This document shows, piece by piece, positions 27,071-34,222 of a stretch of 64,000 nucleotides of DNA; within the stretch, counting starts at the first letter, position 1; each line of letters opens with the position of its first letter. This DNA comes from Crossiella cryophila (GTDB lineage Bacteria; Actinomycetota; Actinomycetes; Mycobacteriales; Pseudonocardiaceae): the NCBI RefSeq assembly GCF_014204915.1, contig NZ_JACHMH010000001.1:868001-932000 (forward strand), in the 5' to 3' direction. The position numbers were made by a program, and so were the translations under genes. The notes under the pieces were generated by a model. That model was not told the origin of the DNA and did not search any database. It saw only the letters and a list, made by a program, of their open reading frames with translations.

Positions 27071-28554
27071 GGTTTCACCGGGGCTGTGTGTTCACCTGTG
27101 GAGCCTGGCGTGTTGTTGCGCAGCGGGACTTCCTTGATCAGCGCGATCGCGACCAGGGCGACCAGCGCGAGTCCGGCGGCGATCAGGAAGACCAGGCCGC
27201 TGGCATCGCCCTGGGCGTCCCGCACCGGCTCACCGTGCCCGACCAGCGTGCCGACCCGCCCGGCCAGCACCGCGCCCAGCACCGAGACCCCGGCCGCGCC
27301 GCCGAGCGAGCGGAAGAACATCACCGAGGAGCTGGCCGCGCCGAGGTCGGTGGCCGGCACCGCGTTCTGCACCGCGAGCACCAGGTTCTGCATGGTCAGG
27401 CCCATCCCGATGCCGACGATCAACAGGTAGCAGGCGAGCAGCCAGACCGGGCTGGTGTGCGTGATGGTGGCCAGCAGGGCCAGGCCGGCGAAGAGCGCGA
27501 CCGCGCCGGTGACCAGGTAGATCTTCCACCGGCCGGTCTTGGTGATCCGGCGGCCGGACCAGGTCGAGGTGAGCACGTAGCCCAGGGCCAGCGGCATGCC
27601 GAGCAGTCCGGCCACGGTCGGGCTGAAGCCGCGGGCCTGCTGGAAGTACTGGCCGATGAACACCGATGCGCCGAACATCGCGGTGCCGATGCCGAGGCTG
27701 GCCAGCACGGACAGCAACACGGTGCGGTCCCGGAACAGCCGCGGCGGCACCACCGGCTCGGCGGCCTTGGTCTCCACCAGCACCGCGAGTCCGAGCGCGA
27801 GCACCGCGCCCAGCAGGTAGAGCCCGCTGGCCGGGGAGATCCAGCCGAAGTCCTTGCCGGCGAAGGAGACCCACAGCATCAGCAGGCTGACCCCGCCGAT
27901 GATCAGGGTGGCGCCCAGCCAGTCGATCCGGACCTTGCGGCGCAGCACGGGCAGGTGCAGCGTCTTGTGGATGACCGCCATCGCGGCCAGCGCCAGCGGC
28001 ACGACCAGGAAGAAGCAGTACCGCCAGCCCAGCCACGGGGTGTCCACGATGAAGCCGCCGACCAGCGGTCCGCTGACCGTGGCCACCGCGATCACCGCCC
28101 CGGTGTAGCCGGCGTAGCGGCCGCGTTCGCGCGGGCTGACCATGGCCGCGATGACCACCTGGGCCAGCGCCTGCAGGCCGCCCACGCCCAGGCCCTGCAC
28201 CGCGCGGTAGGCGATCAGCTCGGGCATGGAGCTGGCGATCCCGGCCAGGATCGAGCCGAGGGCGAAGAGTCCGATGGCCACCTGGTAGAGCAGCTTCTTG
28301 CTGAACAGGTCGGCGAGTTTGCCCCAGATCGGGGTGGTCGCGGTGGCGGCCAGCAGGGTCGCGGTGACCACCCAGGTGTACTGCCCCTGGCTGCCGTGCA
28401 GGTCCTTGAGGATGGTGGGCAGCGCGTTGGCCACGATGGTGGAGCTGAGGATGGCCACCAGCAGGGAGAGCAGCAGGCCGGTCAGCGCCCGCAGGATCTC
28501 CCGGTGCGACATCGGCGCCAGCGCCTCGGGGTCCCTGGGTTCGGGCGGGCTCAC
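26914..28554 (-). CDS. MFS drug:H+ antiporter (DHA2/EmrB-QacA type)
   Basis: About 546 residues with the 14 hydrophobic helices expected of DHA2 exporters. Motif A is near the first loop (G-K-L-A-D-L-F-S-K-K). GTG at 28554 overlaps the MarR stop by 4 nt (GTGA), showing translational coupling; the frame upstream is a shadow of that MarR gene. The last 60 or so residues are a hydrophilic tail with P-V-D-N-type heptads, encoded by DnaA-box-like DNA. It is likely induced through the MarR operator upstream. The substrate is unknown. Confidence 0.9.
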   Translation of the reverse strand: MSPPEPRDPEALAPMSHREILRALTGLLLSLLVAILSSTIVANALPTILKDLHGSQGQYTWVVTATLLAATATTPIWGKLADLFSKKLLYQVAIGLFALGSILAGIASSMPELIAYRAVQGLGVGGLQALAQVVIAAMVSPRERGRYAGYTGAVIAVATVSGPLVGGFIVDTPWLGWRYCFFLVVPLALAAMAVIHKTLHLPVLRRKVRIDWLGATLIIGGVSLLMLWVSFAGKDFGWISPASGLYLLGAVLALGLAVLVETKAAEPVVPPRLFRDRTVLLSVLASLGIGTAMFGASVFIGQYFQQARGFSPTVAGLLGMPLALGYVLTSTWSGRRITKTGRWKIYLVTGAVALFAGLALLATITHTSPVWLLACYLLIVGIGMGLTMQNLVLAVQNAVPATDLGAASSSVMFFRSLGGAAGVSVLGAVLAGRVGTLVGHGEPVRDAQGDASGLVFLIAAGLALVALVAIALIKEVPLRNNTPGSTGEHTAPVKPVDNPGKPVDNRSTPVDRLLTPARPISAAGGRFAQVVEGCRRTVDKAVDNPV

Positions 28555-29036
28555 CCGGTGGCCGCCACCCGCTTCGGACTCAGTCCGCCACGCAGGTCGC
28601 AGGTCAGCCGTTCGATCAGTCGGCTCGCTTGGGCGAGATCCTCGTCCGTCCAGTCCGACAGCGCGCTCCGCATCCACTCGATCTGCTCCTGTTTCCACTG
28701 CTCGATCAGCGTGATCCCGGCCGGGGTCGCGCTGAGCAACATGGCCCGCCCGTCCGCCGGCGAGATCCGGCGTTCCACCAGACCGGCGCGTTGCAGCTGG
28801 GCCACCTGCCTGCTCACCACGGAGGGATCGACCGCGCGGTCCTGGGCGATCTCGCCGGAGCGGCGCGGTCCGTTGACCACCAGCTCGGCGAGCAGGCCGA
28901 CCGCGGCGAGGTGCAGCTCGCGCTCGTCCCGCCAGACCCGGTGCGCGACCGCGTGCCGGATCTGGACCAGGTTCTTCACCTGCCGGAGCAGTTCGAAGAC
29001 GGAATCGGGTCGTGGGTCCACGTTGACCACCCCCAT
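28551..29036 (-). CDS. MarR family regulator of the MFS exporter
   Basis: 161 residues with a winged helix-turn-helix (S-G-E-I-A-Q-D-R-A-V-D-P-S-V-V-S-R-Q and the D-G-R-A wing). The ATG at 29036 is preferred; an ATG five codons upstream would lie inside the operator. It forms an operon with the exporter and probably represses it and itself through the inverted repeat 12 bp upstream. Confidence 0.88.
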   Translation of the reverse strand: MGVVNVDPRPDSVFELLRQVKNLVQIRHAVAHRVWRDERELHLAAVGLLAELVVNGPRRSGEIAQDRAVDPSVVSRQVAQLQRAGLVERRISPADGRAMLLSATPAGITLIEQWKQEQIEWMRSALSDWTDEDLAQASRLIERLTCDLRGGLSPKRVAATG

Positions 29037-29047
29037 GGTTGCCTGAC

Positions 29048-29069
29048 GCAACTATATCTCGTTAGTTGC
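29048..29069. promoter_or_regulatory. MarR operator overlapping the exporter promoter
   Basis: Perfect inverted repeat GCAACTA - N8 - TAGTTGC, flanked by further half-sites (GTTGC at 29038, GCAAC at 29075). On the minus strand TATAGT (a -10) and TTGCTA (a -35, 16 nt before) overlap the repeat, so binding would block transcription of the MarR-MFS operon. Confidence 0.65.
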
Positions 29070-29131
29070 AGATAGCAACCTTTTTACGGTCGGTAGCCGC
29101 TGAGGTCTCGATCACACCTTCGTGGAGTGGG

Positions 29132-29578
29132 TCAGAGATCCTGGTTGAGCCTGCCGAGCAGACCCGACAGCGATTCGAGGTCGCCGGTGCTCCAGGTGCG
29201 GAAGTGCTCGCGCAGTTTCCCGCGCCGTTCGGTCCGCACCTCGGACAGCCGCTGACGGCCGGAAGCGGTCAGTTGCACCAGCCTGGCCCGGCCGTCGTAG
29301 GGGTCGGCCACCCGCTCCACCAGCTCCAGCCGGTGCAGCTGGGCGATCTGCCTGCTCAGCGTGGACTTGTCCAGGCCGAGCTGTTCGACCAGGTCAGTGG
29401 CGCGCACCGACTCCCGGTCGTCGATCAGCAGCAGCAACGCGTAGGCCGCGGAGTCCAGCTCGGGGTGGATCCGGGCGGCCAGGGACATCGACATGCTCCT
29501 GGCCCGGCGCATCAGCAGAGCCAGCTCACGCTCCACCGCCTCGGCGGCCTTCTGGCGCACCGGGTCGTCGCTATCCAC
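29132..29578 (-). CDS. MarR family transcriptional regulator
   Basis: 148 residues with a winged helix-turn-helix (R-A-T-D-L-V-E-Q-L-G-L-D-K-S-T-L-S-R-Q-I, wing D-G-R-A-R). ATG start. It lies upstream of the other MarR gene on the same strand and downstream of the PPOX gene, about 56 nt from its stop. A separate inverted repeat sits before it, so it may be autoregulated. Confidence 0.87.
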   Translation of the reverse strand: MDSDDPVRQKAAEAVERELALLMRRARSMSMSLAARIHPELDSAAYALLLLIDDRESVRATDLVEQLGLDKSTLSRQIAQLHRLELVERVADPYDGRARLVQLTASGRQRLSEVRTERRGKLREHFRTWSTGDLESLSGLLGRLNQDL

Positions 29579-29592
29579 TTTGCTCCCCTAAA

Positions 29593-29623
29593 TACGGTCT
29601 GCCCCAGAACCAGACATACCGTA
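29593..29623. promoter_or_regulatory. Inverted repeat upstream of the second MarR gene
   Basis: TACGGT with GTCTG (29593-29601) mirrors CAGAC and ACCGTA (29611-29623) with a 2-nt bulge. It lies 15 bp before the MarR start and is a candidate operator. Confidence 0.45.
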
Positions 29624-29634
29624 CCCAGTGCAGG

Positions 29635-30603
29635 TCAAGACCCGGTTGAGTCCCGCCACGGCTTCGGCATCGCCTTGGCCTCGAAGTAGTCGCCGCCCTT
29701 GCGCTTGACGTCGTCGGTGCCCCAGTCCCGGTCCCGCAGCACCGGCACCATCCGCGGGATGTGCTTGCGGCAGTGCACGTAGGCCTCCTCGACCTCGACC
29801 ACCACCCAGCGTTCCGGGGTGCGGCCGCGCTCGAAGTCCGCGGGCAGCCGCGGATGCTCGGCACGCAGGTCGGCGTCATCGACGATCCGGGCCCGGCCGT
29901 TGACGTGCAGACCGATCACGTCATCCACGAAGTCGATCATCATCAGGCCGACGTGCGGGTTCTCACTGATGTTGCCGAGACTGGCCAGCACCCCGTTGCC
30001 CCGGTACTCCGGGTAAGCGACGTGCTTGTCGTCCAGCACCTGGATAAACCCACGCGGCCCAGCCCGGAGGGAAGAATCACACTCTCCGTGACCATCGGCA
30101 GTGGCGACAAACAGCATCTCCATCCGCCCGACGAACTCGGTCATCACCGGATTGAGGTGATCCAGCACCTGATCCGAGTAGAACCGGGCCGCCCTGGACT
30201 CGGTGCCGAAGGCCCGCTGCAACAGGTGCTCGCCGCGGGATCCGGGCAGGCCGGCGGGGGCGGGCGGCAGTGGATCGGCCGGGCCGGACAGGCTCCGCGG
30301 GGGCAGTTCGATCCGCCTGGTGGCGTCCATGCCGAGGCCCAGTTGCTGGGCGGGCCGGGCGATGACCCGGGTGGGGGCATCCAGTTGGCGGGTACGCGCG
30401 GCTGAAGTGTCGTTACCGCTCGTCGCGCTGCGAGCGGAATCCGCAGATTCCTCGACTGGCACACTGGACGTGACGGCCTGCTGCCGTGTGTGATCACCGG
30501 GTACGACCGCCGCCACCTCGGTGACACGGGCCGGTGAATCGGACAGCTCCAGTAGCAACAAGTCAGGATCGGCAGTGCCGGTCGGGACCGGAGTGTCGGG
30601 CAT
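29635..30603 (-). CDS. Pyridoxamine-5'-phosphate-oxidase-fold (FMN/F420-type) protein with long disordered N-terminus
   Basis: About 322 residues. Residues 1-120 are low-complexity and charged; the rest is a PPOX split-barrel (F-V-A-T-A-D-G-H-G-E-C-D-S-S, N-G-V-L-A-S-L-G-N-I-S-E-N-P-H-V-G). Such proteins bind FMN or F420 and reduce small molecules. The start may be the ATG at 30603 or ATGs further upstream. It is divergent from a globin-reductase gene, so the pair may act together on reactive nitrogen or oxygen species (inference). Confidence 0.75.
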   Translation of the reverse strand: MPDTPVPTGTADPDLLLLELSDSPARVTEVAAVVPGDHTRQQAVTSSVPVEESADSARSATSGNDTSAARTRQLDAPTRVIARPAQQLGLGMDATRRIELPPRSLSGPADPLPPAPAGLPGSRGEHLLQRAFGTESRAARFYSDQVLDHLNPVMTEFVGRMEMLFVATADGHGECDSSLRAGPRGFIQVLDDKHVAYPEYRGNGVLASLGNISENPHVGLMMIDFVDDVIGLHVNGRARIVDDADLRAEHPRLPADFERGRTPERWVVVEVEEAYVHCRKHIPRMVPVLRDRDWGTDDVKRKGGDYFEAKAMPKPWRDSTGS

Positions 30604-30750
30604 CACGGTGCCCACCGTGTCACGAGATGGTGTGGTCACGCACATCGCACTGCCAACGGTCGCCCGTTGTGCGGAGCACATGTACACACGCAGTAAGCAA
30701 ATTGCACTCGAACGTGGCATCAAGGCTCCGATGACCCGAGGGAGGGGTTA

Positions 30751-30840
30751 ATGTCCAACTCTGTCGGGGGATGCTGGTCACCATCGGTGCGTCGGATGGG
30801 CGTGCCGAACAACGTGGAGAAGACTGCGCCCGGACTATGA
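30751..30840 (+). CDS. Short coupled ORF before the globin-reductase gene
   Basis: 29 codons, ATG at 30751. It is preceded by GGAGGGG, 3 nt before the ATG. It holds one Cys, one Trp and two adjacent Arg and ends with an ATGA overlap on the globin-reductase ATG (30837). GC at third positions is lower (about 70 percent) than in neighbouring genes. It could encode a small peptide or serve as a translational coupler. No homologue is recognised. Confidence 0.45.
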   Translation: MSNSVGGCWSPSVRRMGVPNNVEKTAPGL

Positions 30841-32009
30841 CCGCGAACGCCGTGCTCAACCCGACCCAGCCCCCGCACCGGGAACCGCCGCCAGGGGTCA
30901 CCGCGATGGTGCGCCTGATCCGCGAGAGCTTCGCGGTGATCGAGCCGCGTGCCGAGGAAGTCGCCCAGTTCTTCTACGGGATGCTCTTCAGCCTCGCACC
31001 GACCACTCGTGAGCTTTTCCCGGCCAATATGGAGGTGCAGCGCAGCCGTTTGCTGCGCGCCCTCGTCCACGTCGTGCAGATGGTGGACCGCCCAGACGAT
31101 CTGGTGCCCTTCCTCAAGCAGCTCGGCCGCGACCACCGCAAGTTCGGTGTGGTCTCGGTGCACTACGAGGCGGTGGGCACCGCGCTGCTCGCCGCGATCA
31201 AGCGGTTCGCCGGCGACGCCTGGACGCCCCCGGTGGAGCGCGCCTGGGCCGAGGCCTACACGATCATGGCCCAGACCATGCTCGAGTCGGCGGCCTCCGA
31301 CGACAACCCGGCGTTCTGGACCGCCAGCGTGATCGAGCACCAGCGGCTGAGCTGGGACCTGGCCGTGGTCCGGCTCAAGCCCGACCACCCGGTGCCCTAC
31401 CGCGCCGGGCAGTACCTGAGTGTGGAGACCCCGCAGCGCCCCCGGCTCTGGCGCTACTTCTCCCCGGCCAACGCGCCCAGCCCTGACGGCGTGATGGAGT
31501 TCCACGTCCGCGCGGTGACCAACGGCTGGGTGAGCCGGTCCGTGGTGGGCCACACCCAGATCGGCGACACCTGGCGGGTCGGCCCGCCGATGGGCCGGAT
31601 GGGCATCGACCGCACCAGCAAGCGGGACATCCTGATGGTCGCCGGCGGCACCGGCATCGCGCCGATGCGGGCGATGCTGGACGAGATGGCCGCCTACGGG
31701 GAGAACCCGAAGGTGCACCTGTTCTACGGCGGCCGGGCCCGCGGCGACCTGTACGACCTGGACACCGTGCAGCGGCTGGCCATGGGCAACCCGTGGCTGA
31801 CCGTGGTGCCGGTGCTGGAATCCGACCCCGGCGCCCGCGGCGTGGAACACGGCACCCTGGCCGATGTGGTCACCCGCTACGGCGCCTGGAACGACCGGGA
31901 CGTGCTGGTGTGCGGCTCCCCGGCGATGATCAGGGCCACCGTGTCCCGGATGCTGGTGGCCGGCACGCCGCTGGACCGGATCCGGTACGACCCGTTCACG
32001 CTGGACTGA
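30837..32009 (+). CDS. Flavohaemoglobin-like protein (globin plus FAD/NAD(P) reductase)
   Basis: 390 residues from ATG 30837. The N-terminal globin domain (about 15-150) has a proximal-type F-G-V-V-S-V-H-Y region. It is followed by a reductase domain with an FAD-binding R-Y-F-S-P motif (about residue 210) and the NAD(P) motif G-G-T-G-I-A-P near 275. Two-domain globin-reductases turn nitric oxide into nitrate. The longer frame from 30771 would replace the short coupled ORF. A hairpin follows the gene. Confidence 0.82.
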   Translation: MTANAVLNPTQPPHREPPPGVTAMVRLIRESFAVIEPRAEEVAQFFYGMLFSLAPTTRELFPANMEVQRSRLLRALVHVVQMVDRPDDLVPFLKQLGRDHRKFGVVSVHYEAVGTALLAAIKRFAGDAWTPPVERAWAEAYTIMAQTMLESAASDDNPAFWTASVIEHQRLSWDLAVVRLKPDHPVPYRAGQYLSVETPQRPRLWRYFSPANAPSPDGVMEFHVRAVTNGWVSRSVVGHTQIGDTWRVGPPMGRMGIDRTSKRDILMVAGGTGIAPMRAMLDEMAAYGENPKVHLFYGGRARGDLYDLDTVQRLAMGNPWLTVVPVLESDPGARGVEHGTLADVVTRYGAWNDRDVLVCGSPAMIRATVSRMLVAGTPLDRIRYDPFTLD

Positions 32010-32016
32010 TGCCGGA

Positions 32017-32045
32017 CGGTGCCGCCCACTGCTGGGGCGGCACCG
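32017..32045. terminator. Shared terminator of convergent globin-reductase and metG
   Basis: Perfect 11-bp stem (CGGTGCCGCCC / GGGCGGCACCG, 7-nt loop) in the 60-nt gap between the two stop codons. Confidence 0.65.
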
Positions 32046-32069
32046 GCGCCAGGATCATCCGGCGTTGAG

Positions 32070-33587
32070 CTACTCGGCGGCAGCCAGTTCCAGGCGCGGG
32101 AAGACCGGCTTGGGCTCGGCCACGGTGTCGCCGCCGTCGCCGACCTGCTGCGCGATCCGCGCGGCGGCCGCGGGCAGGAACGGCACCAGGTGCTCCGCCA
32201 GTTCGCCGACGGTGGCCACCAGCTCGGCCAGCACCGCGTCCAGTGCGGCTGGCGGGGCGTCGTCCTTCTTCTCCGCCTTGGCCAGCGCCCACGGCGTGGT
32301 GGCCTCGACGAAGCGGTTGGCCTCATCGCCGATCCGGCTGATCGACTCGACCGCGCGCCGGAAGTCGAAGTTGGCCAGTGCCTCGTCAATGGCCGGCCCG
32401 GCCTCGGCGCGGGCGGCCCGCAGCGCGGCCGCGGCCGGGTTGTCCTGCGCCACCGGCGGGATCACGCCGTCGCGGTACTTGCGCACCATGGACACCGCGC
32501 GGTTGACCAGGTTGCCCATGTTGTTGGCCAGGTCCTCATTCGCCCTGGTGACCAGCCGCTCGGCGGTGTAGTCGGTGTCCCCGGCCCTGGCCACGTCACG
32601 CAGCATCCACCAGCGCATCGCGTCACTGCCGTAGGCGGCCACGATGTCGGCCGGGTCCTCGGCGTTGCCCAGCGACTTGCTGATCTTCTGGCCACCCGCG
32701 GTCAGGTACTCGTGCACGAAGATCGTCGAGGGCAGCGGCAGCCCGCCGGAGAGCAGCATGGCCGGCCAGTACACCGCGTGGAAGCGGATGATGCCCTTGC
32801 CGATCACGTGCACCTGCTCGACGTCCGCGGACCACCAGTGCCGGTAGCCCGCCTCGTCGGTGCCGAAGCCGGGTGCGGTGATGTAGTTGGCCAGCGCGTC
32901 GAACCACACGTAGACGACCTGCTCGGGGTCGCCCGGCACCGGGATGCCCCAGCCGCGCGCCCTGGCCATGCTGCGCGAGCAGCTGAAGTCCTCCAGGCCG
33001 GACTCGATGAAGGCCAGCACCTCGCGCTTGCGGTGCGGCGGCTCGACCCGCAGCTTGTCGGTGGAGATCAGCTCGATGAGCTGGTCCTGGTACCGGGAGA
33101 GCCGGAAGAACCAGTTGTTCTCCTCGATCTCCTCCGGCACCGTGCCGTGCTCGGGGCACTTGCCCTCGTTCAGCTCGGCCTCGGCGTAGAACAGCTCGCA
33201 GCCAACGCAGTACAGACCGGTGTAGCTCTTGCGGTAGAAGTCGCCCTGCTTGGCGCACAGCTCCCACAGCTTGTCCACGCCCGGCTTGTGCCTGGGGTCG
33301 GAGCTGGTCTTGATGAAGTCGTCGAAGGACAGCTCGAGCGCCTCGCCGAGCTTGAGGAAGTTCTGCGCCACCCGCTCGACGTAGTCGGCCGGGGTGATGC
33401 CCTCGACCTCGGCGGCCTGCACGTTCTTCAGCGCGTTGTCGTCGGTGCCGGTCTGCGCGCGCACCTCGTCGCCGCGCTGCCTGCGGTGCCGGGCCAGCAC
33501 ATCGGCCTGGATCAGCTCCAGGGCGTGGCCGACGTGCGGCTTGCCGTTGACATACGGGATGGATGTCATGACGTTGTAGCGGCTCAT
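32070..33587 (-). CDS. metG: Methionyl-tRNA synthetase
   Basis: 505 residues, class I synthetase. It charges tRNA-Met and so feeds initiation and elongation. The HIGH-type motif is H-V-G-H-A near residue 18 and the KMSKS-type motif is K-I-S-K-S near residue 295. A zinc knuckle (C-V-G-C ... C-P-E-H) is present at about 127-147. AGGAAGG lies 5 nt before the ATG. Upstream is a methionine-rich leader with alternative hairpins, so expression probably senses charged tRNA-Met. Confidence 0.97.
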   Translation of the reverse strand: MSRYNVMTSIPYVNGKPHVGHALELIQADVLARHRRQRGDEVRAQTGTDDNALKNVQAAEVEGITPADYVERVAQNFLKLGEALELSFDDFIKTSSDPRHKPGVDKLWELCAKQGDFYRKSYTGLYCVGCELFYAEAELNEGKCPEHGTVPEEIEENNWFFRLSRYQDQLIELISTDKLRVEPPHRKREVLAFIESGLEDFSCSRSMARARGWGIPVPGDPEQVVYVWFDALANYITAPGFGTDEAGYRHWWSADVEQVHVIGKGIIRFHAVYWPAMLLSGGLPLPSTIFVHEYLTAGGQKISKSLGNAEDPADIVAAYGSDAMRWWMLRDVARAGDTDYTAERLVTRANEDLANNMGNLVNRAVSMVRKYRDGVIPPVAQDNPAAAALRAARAEAGPAIDEALANFDFRRAVESISRIGDEANRFVEATTPWALAKAEKKDDAPPAALDAVLAELVATVGELAEHLVPFLPAAAARIAQQVGDGGDTVAEPKPVFPRLELAAAE

Positions 33588-33599
33588 CGCTACCTTCCT

Positions 33600-33705
33600 G
33601 GCCCCGGACGGATGGTGTCGGCCCGGTGAGGGGCCGCCGGTTGGGGGGCCTCCTCAGCAGTGGTCAGGACATGCGGAGGAGGCCGGAGAACATCATCATC
33701 CGGCC
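33600..33705 (-). promoter_or_regulatory. Attenuator-like hairpins of metG
   Basis: Three successive pairings in the RNA. (A) GGCCGGA / TCCGGCC (33699-33705 with 33681-33687), its loop holding the leader's three consecutive Met codons. (B) GGCCTCCTC / GAGGAGGCC (33676-33684 with 33647-33655), which uses the 3' arm bases of A, so A and B exclude each other. (C) GGCCCC / GGGGCC (33630-33635 with 33600-33605), which ends right at the metG ribosome site. This is the form expected of leader-peptide control. Confidence 0.6.
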
Positions 33706-33738
33706 GCGCATGGTCATGCTGTCGCACGTCCTCAGCAT
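33664..33738 (-). CDS. Methionine-rich leader peptide of metG
   Basis: 24 codons from ATG at 33738 to TGA at 33664. Seven Met, at positions 1, 8, 10, 14, 15, 16 and 23; the triple Met sits inside a hairpin loop. No ribosome site precedes it; TACCCT lies 6 nt upstream of the ATG, so the mRNA appears leaderless and starts with this peptide. A ribosome waiting for Met-tRNA at codons 14-16 would cover the downstream arms and change the folding before metG. Confidence 0.65.
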   Translation of the reverse strand: MLRTCDSMTMRGRMMMFSGLLRMS

Positions 33739-33744
33739 GGGAGC

Positions 33745-33750
33745 AGGGTA
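33745..33750 (-). promoter_or_regulatory. Predicted -10 element of the metG leader transcript
   Basis: TACCCT on the minus strand, 6 nt before the leader ATG. It lies just after the hspR stop codon, so metG appears to have its own promoter. No -35 is evident. Confidence 0.45.
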
Positions 33751-33769
33751 CACCCGGGGCCCGCTGGAT

Positions 33770-34222
33770 TTACCGCTGCGGGGGCTTCCACACGACCAGG
33801 GCGGTCTGCTGCGGGCGGAGCGGGACCAGGTCACGGCGGTAGGAGGCGTGCACGGCGGCGGCCGCGTGGTCGGCTGCGGCGTGTGCGGCGGCCAGCTGGC
33901 GGTGCAGGTCCTCGAGTTCGGCGCGGAGGCGTTCGGCCTCGGTGGCGAGTTCGATGATCCGCTTGACCCCGGCCAGGTTGACGCCCTCCTCCTGGGAGAG
34001 CCGCTGGACCTCTTTGAGTAAGGCGATGTCCCGCGCGGAGTACCGGCGCCCCCCGCCCGCGGTGCGGCCGGGGGACACCAGACCTAGCCGGTCGTAGGTG
34101 CGCAGGGTTTGCGCGTGCAGTCCGGACAGCTGGGCCGCGACCGAGATCACGAACACCGGGCTGTCCTCGGATGCTCCTGGCGGGAACGGGATCCCGCCGC
34201 CCTGCTCACCGAACTGGCTCAT
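33770..34222 (-). CDS. hspR: Heat-shock repressor HspR (MerR family)
   Basis: 150 residues. MerR-type helix-turn-helix (V-F-V-I-S-V-A-A-Q-L-S-G-L-H-A-Q-T-L-R-T-Y-D at about 23-44) with G-G-G-R-R-Y-S, then a coiled coil. HspR represses by binding HAIR repeats and is helped by DnaK. The ATGA overlap with dnaJ shows coupling. HAIR sites lie before dnaK and clpB in this window. Confidence 0.95.
   Translation of the reverse strand: MSQFGEQGGGIPFPPGASEDSPVFVISVAAQLSGLHAQTLRTYDRLGLVSPGRTAGGGRRYSARDIALLKEVQRLSQEEGVNLAGVKRIIELATEAERLRAELEDLHRQLAAAHAAADHAAAAVHASYRRDLVPLRPQQTALVVWKPPQR

Noticed and set aside
26914-27080. DnaA-box-like repeats as mere coding heptads
   Set aside because: Not fully rejected, but one exact box lies outside the gene, so a DNA-level role is favoured and reported as a finding.
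28555-28698. Longer MFS start with 48 extra residues
   Set aside because: The extra part lies fully inside the MarR gene; GTG at 28554 with the GTGA overlap is the natural start.
30771-30836. Longer globin-reductase start at 30771
   Set aside because: It has no family residues and overlaps the SD-preceded short ORF; ATG at 30837 is preferred, though not proven.
33588-33750. T-box riboswitch before metG
   Set aside because: No T-box sequence or specifier loop was seen; the Met-rich ORF explains the region better.
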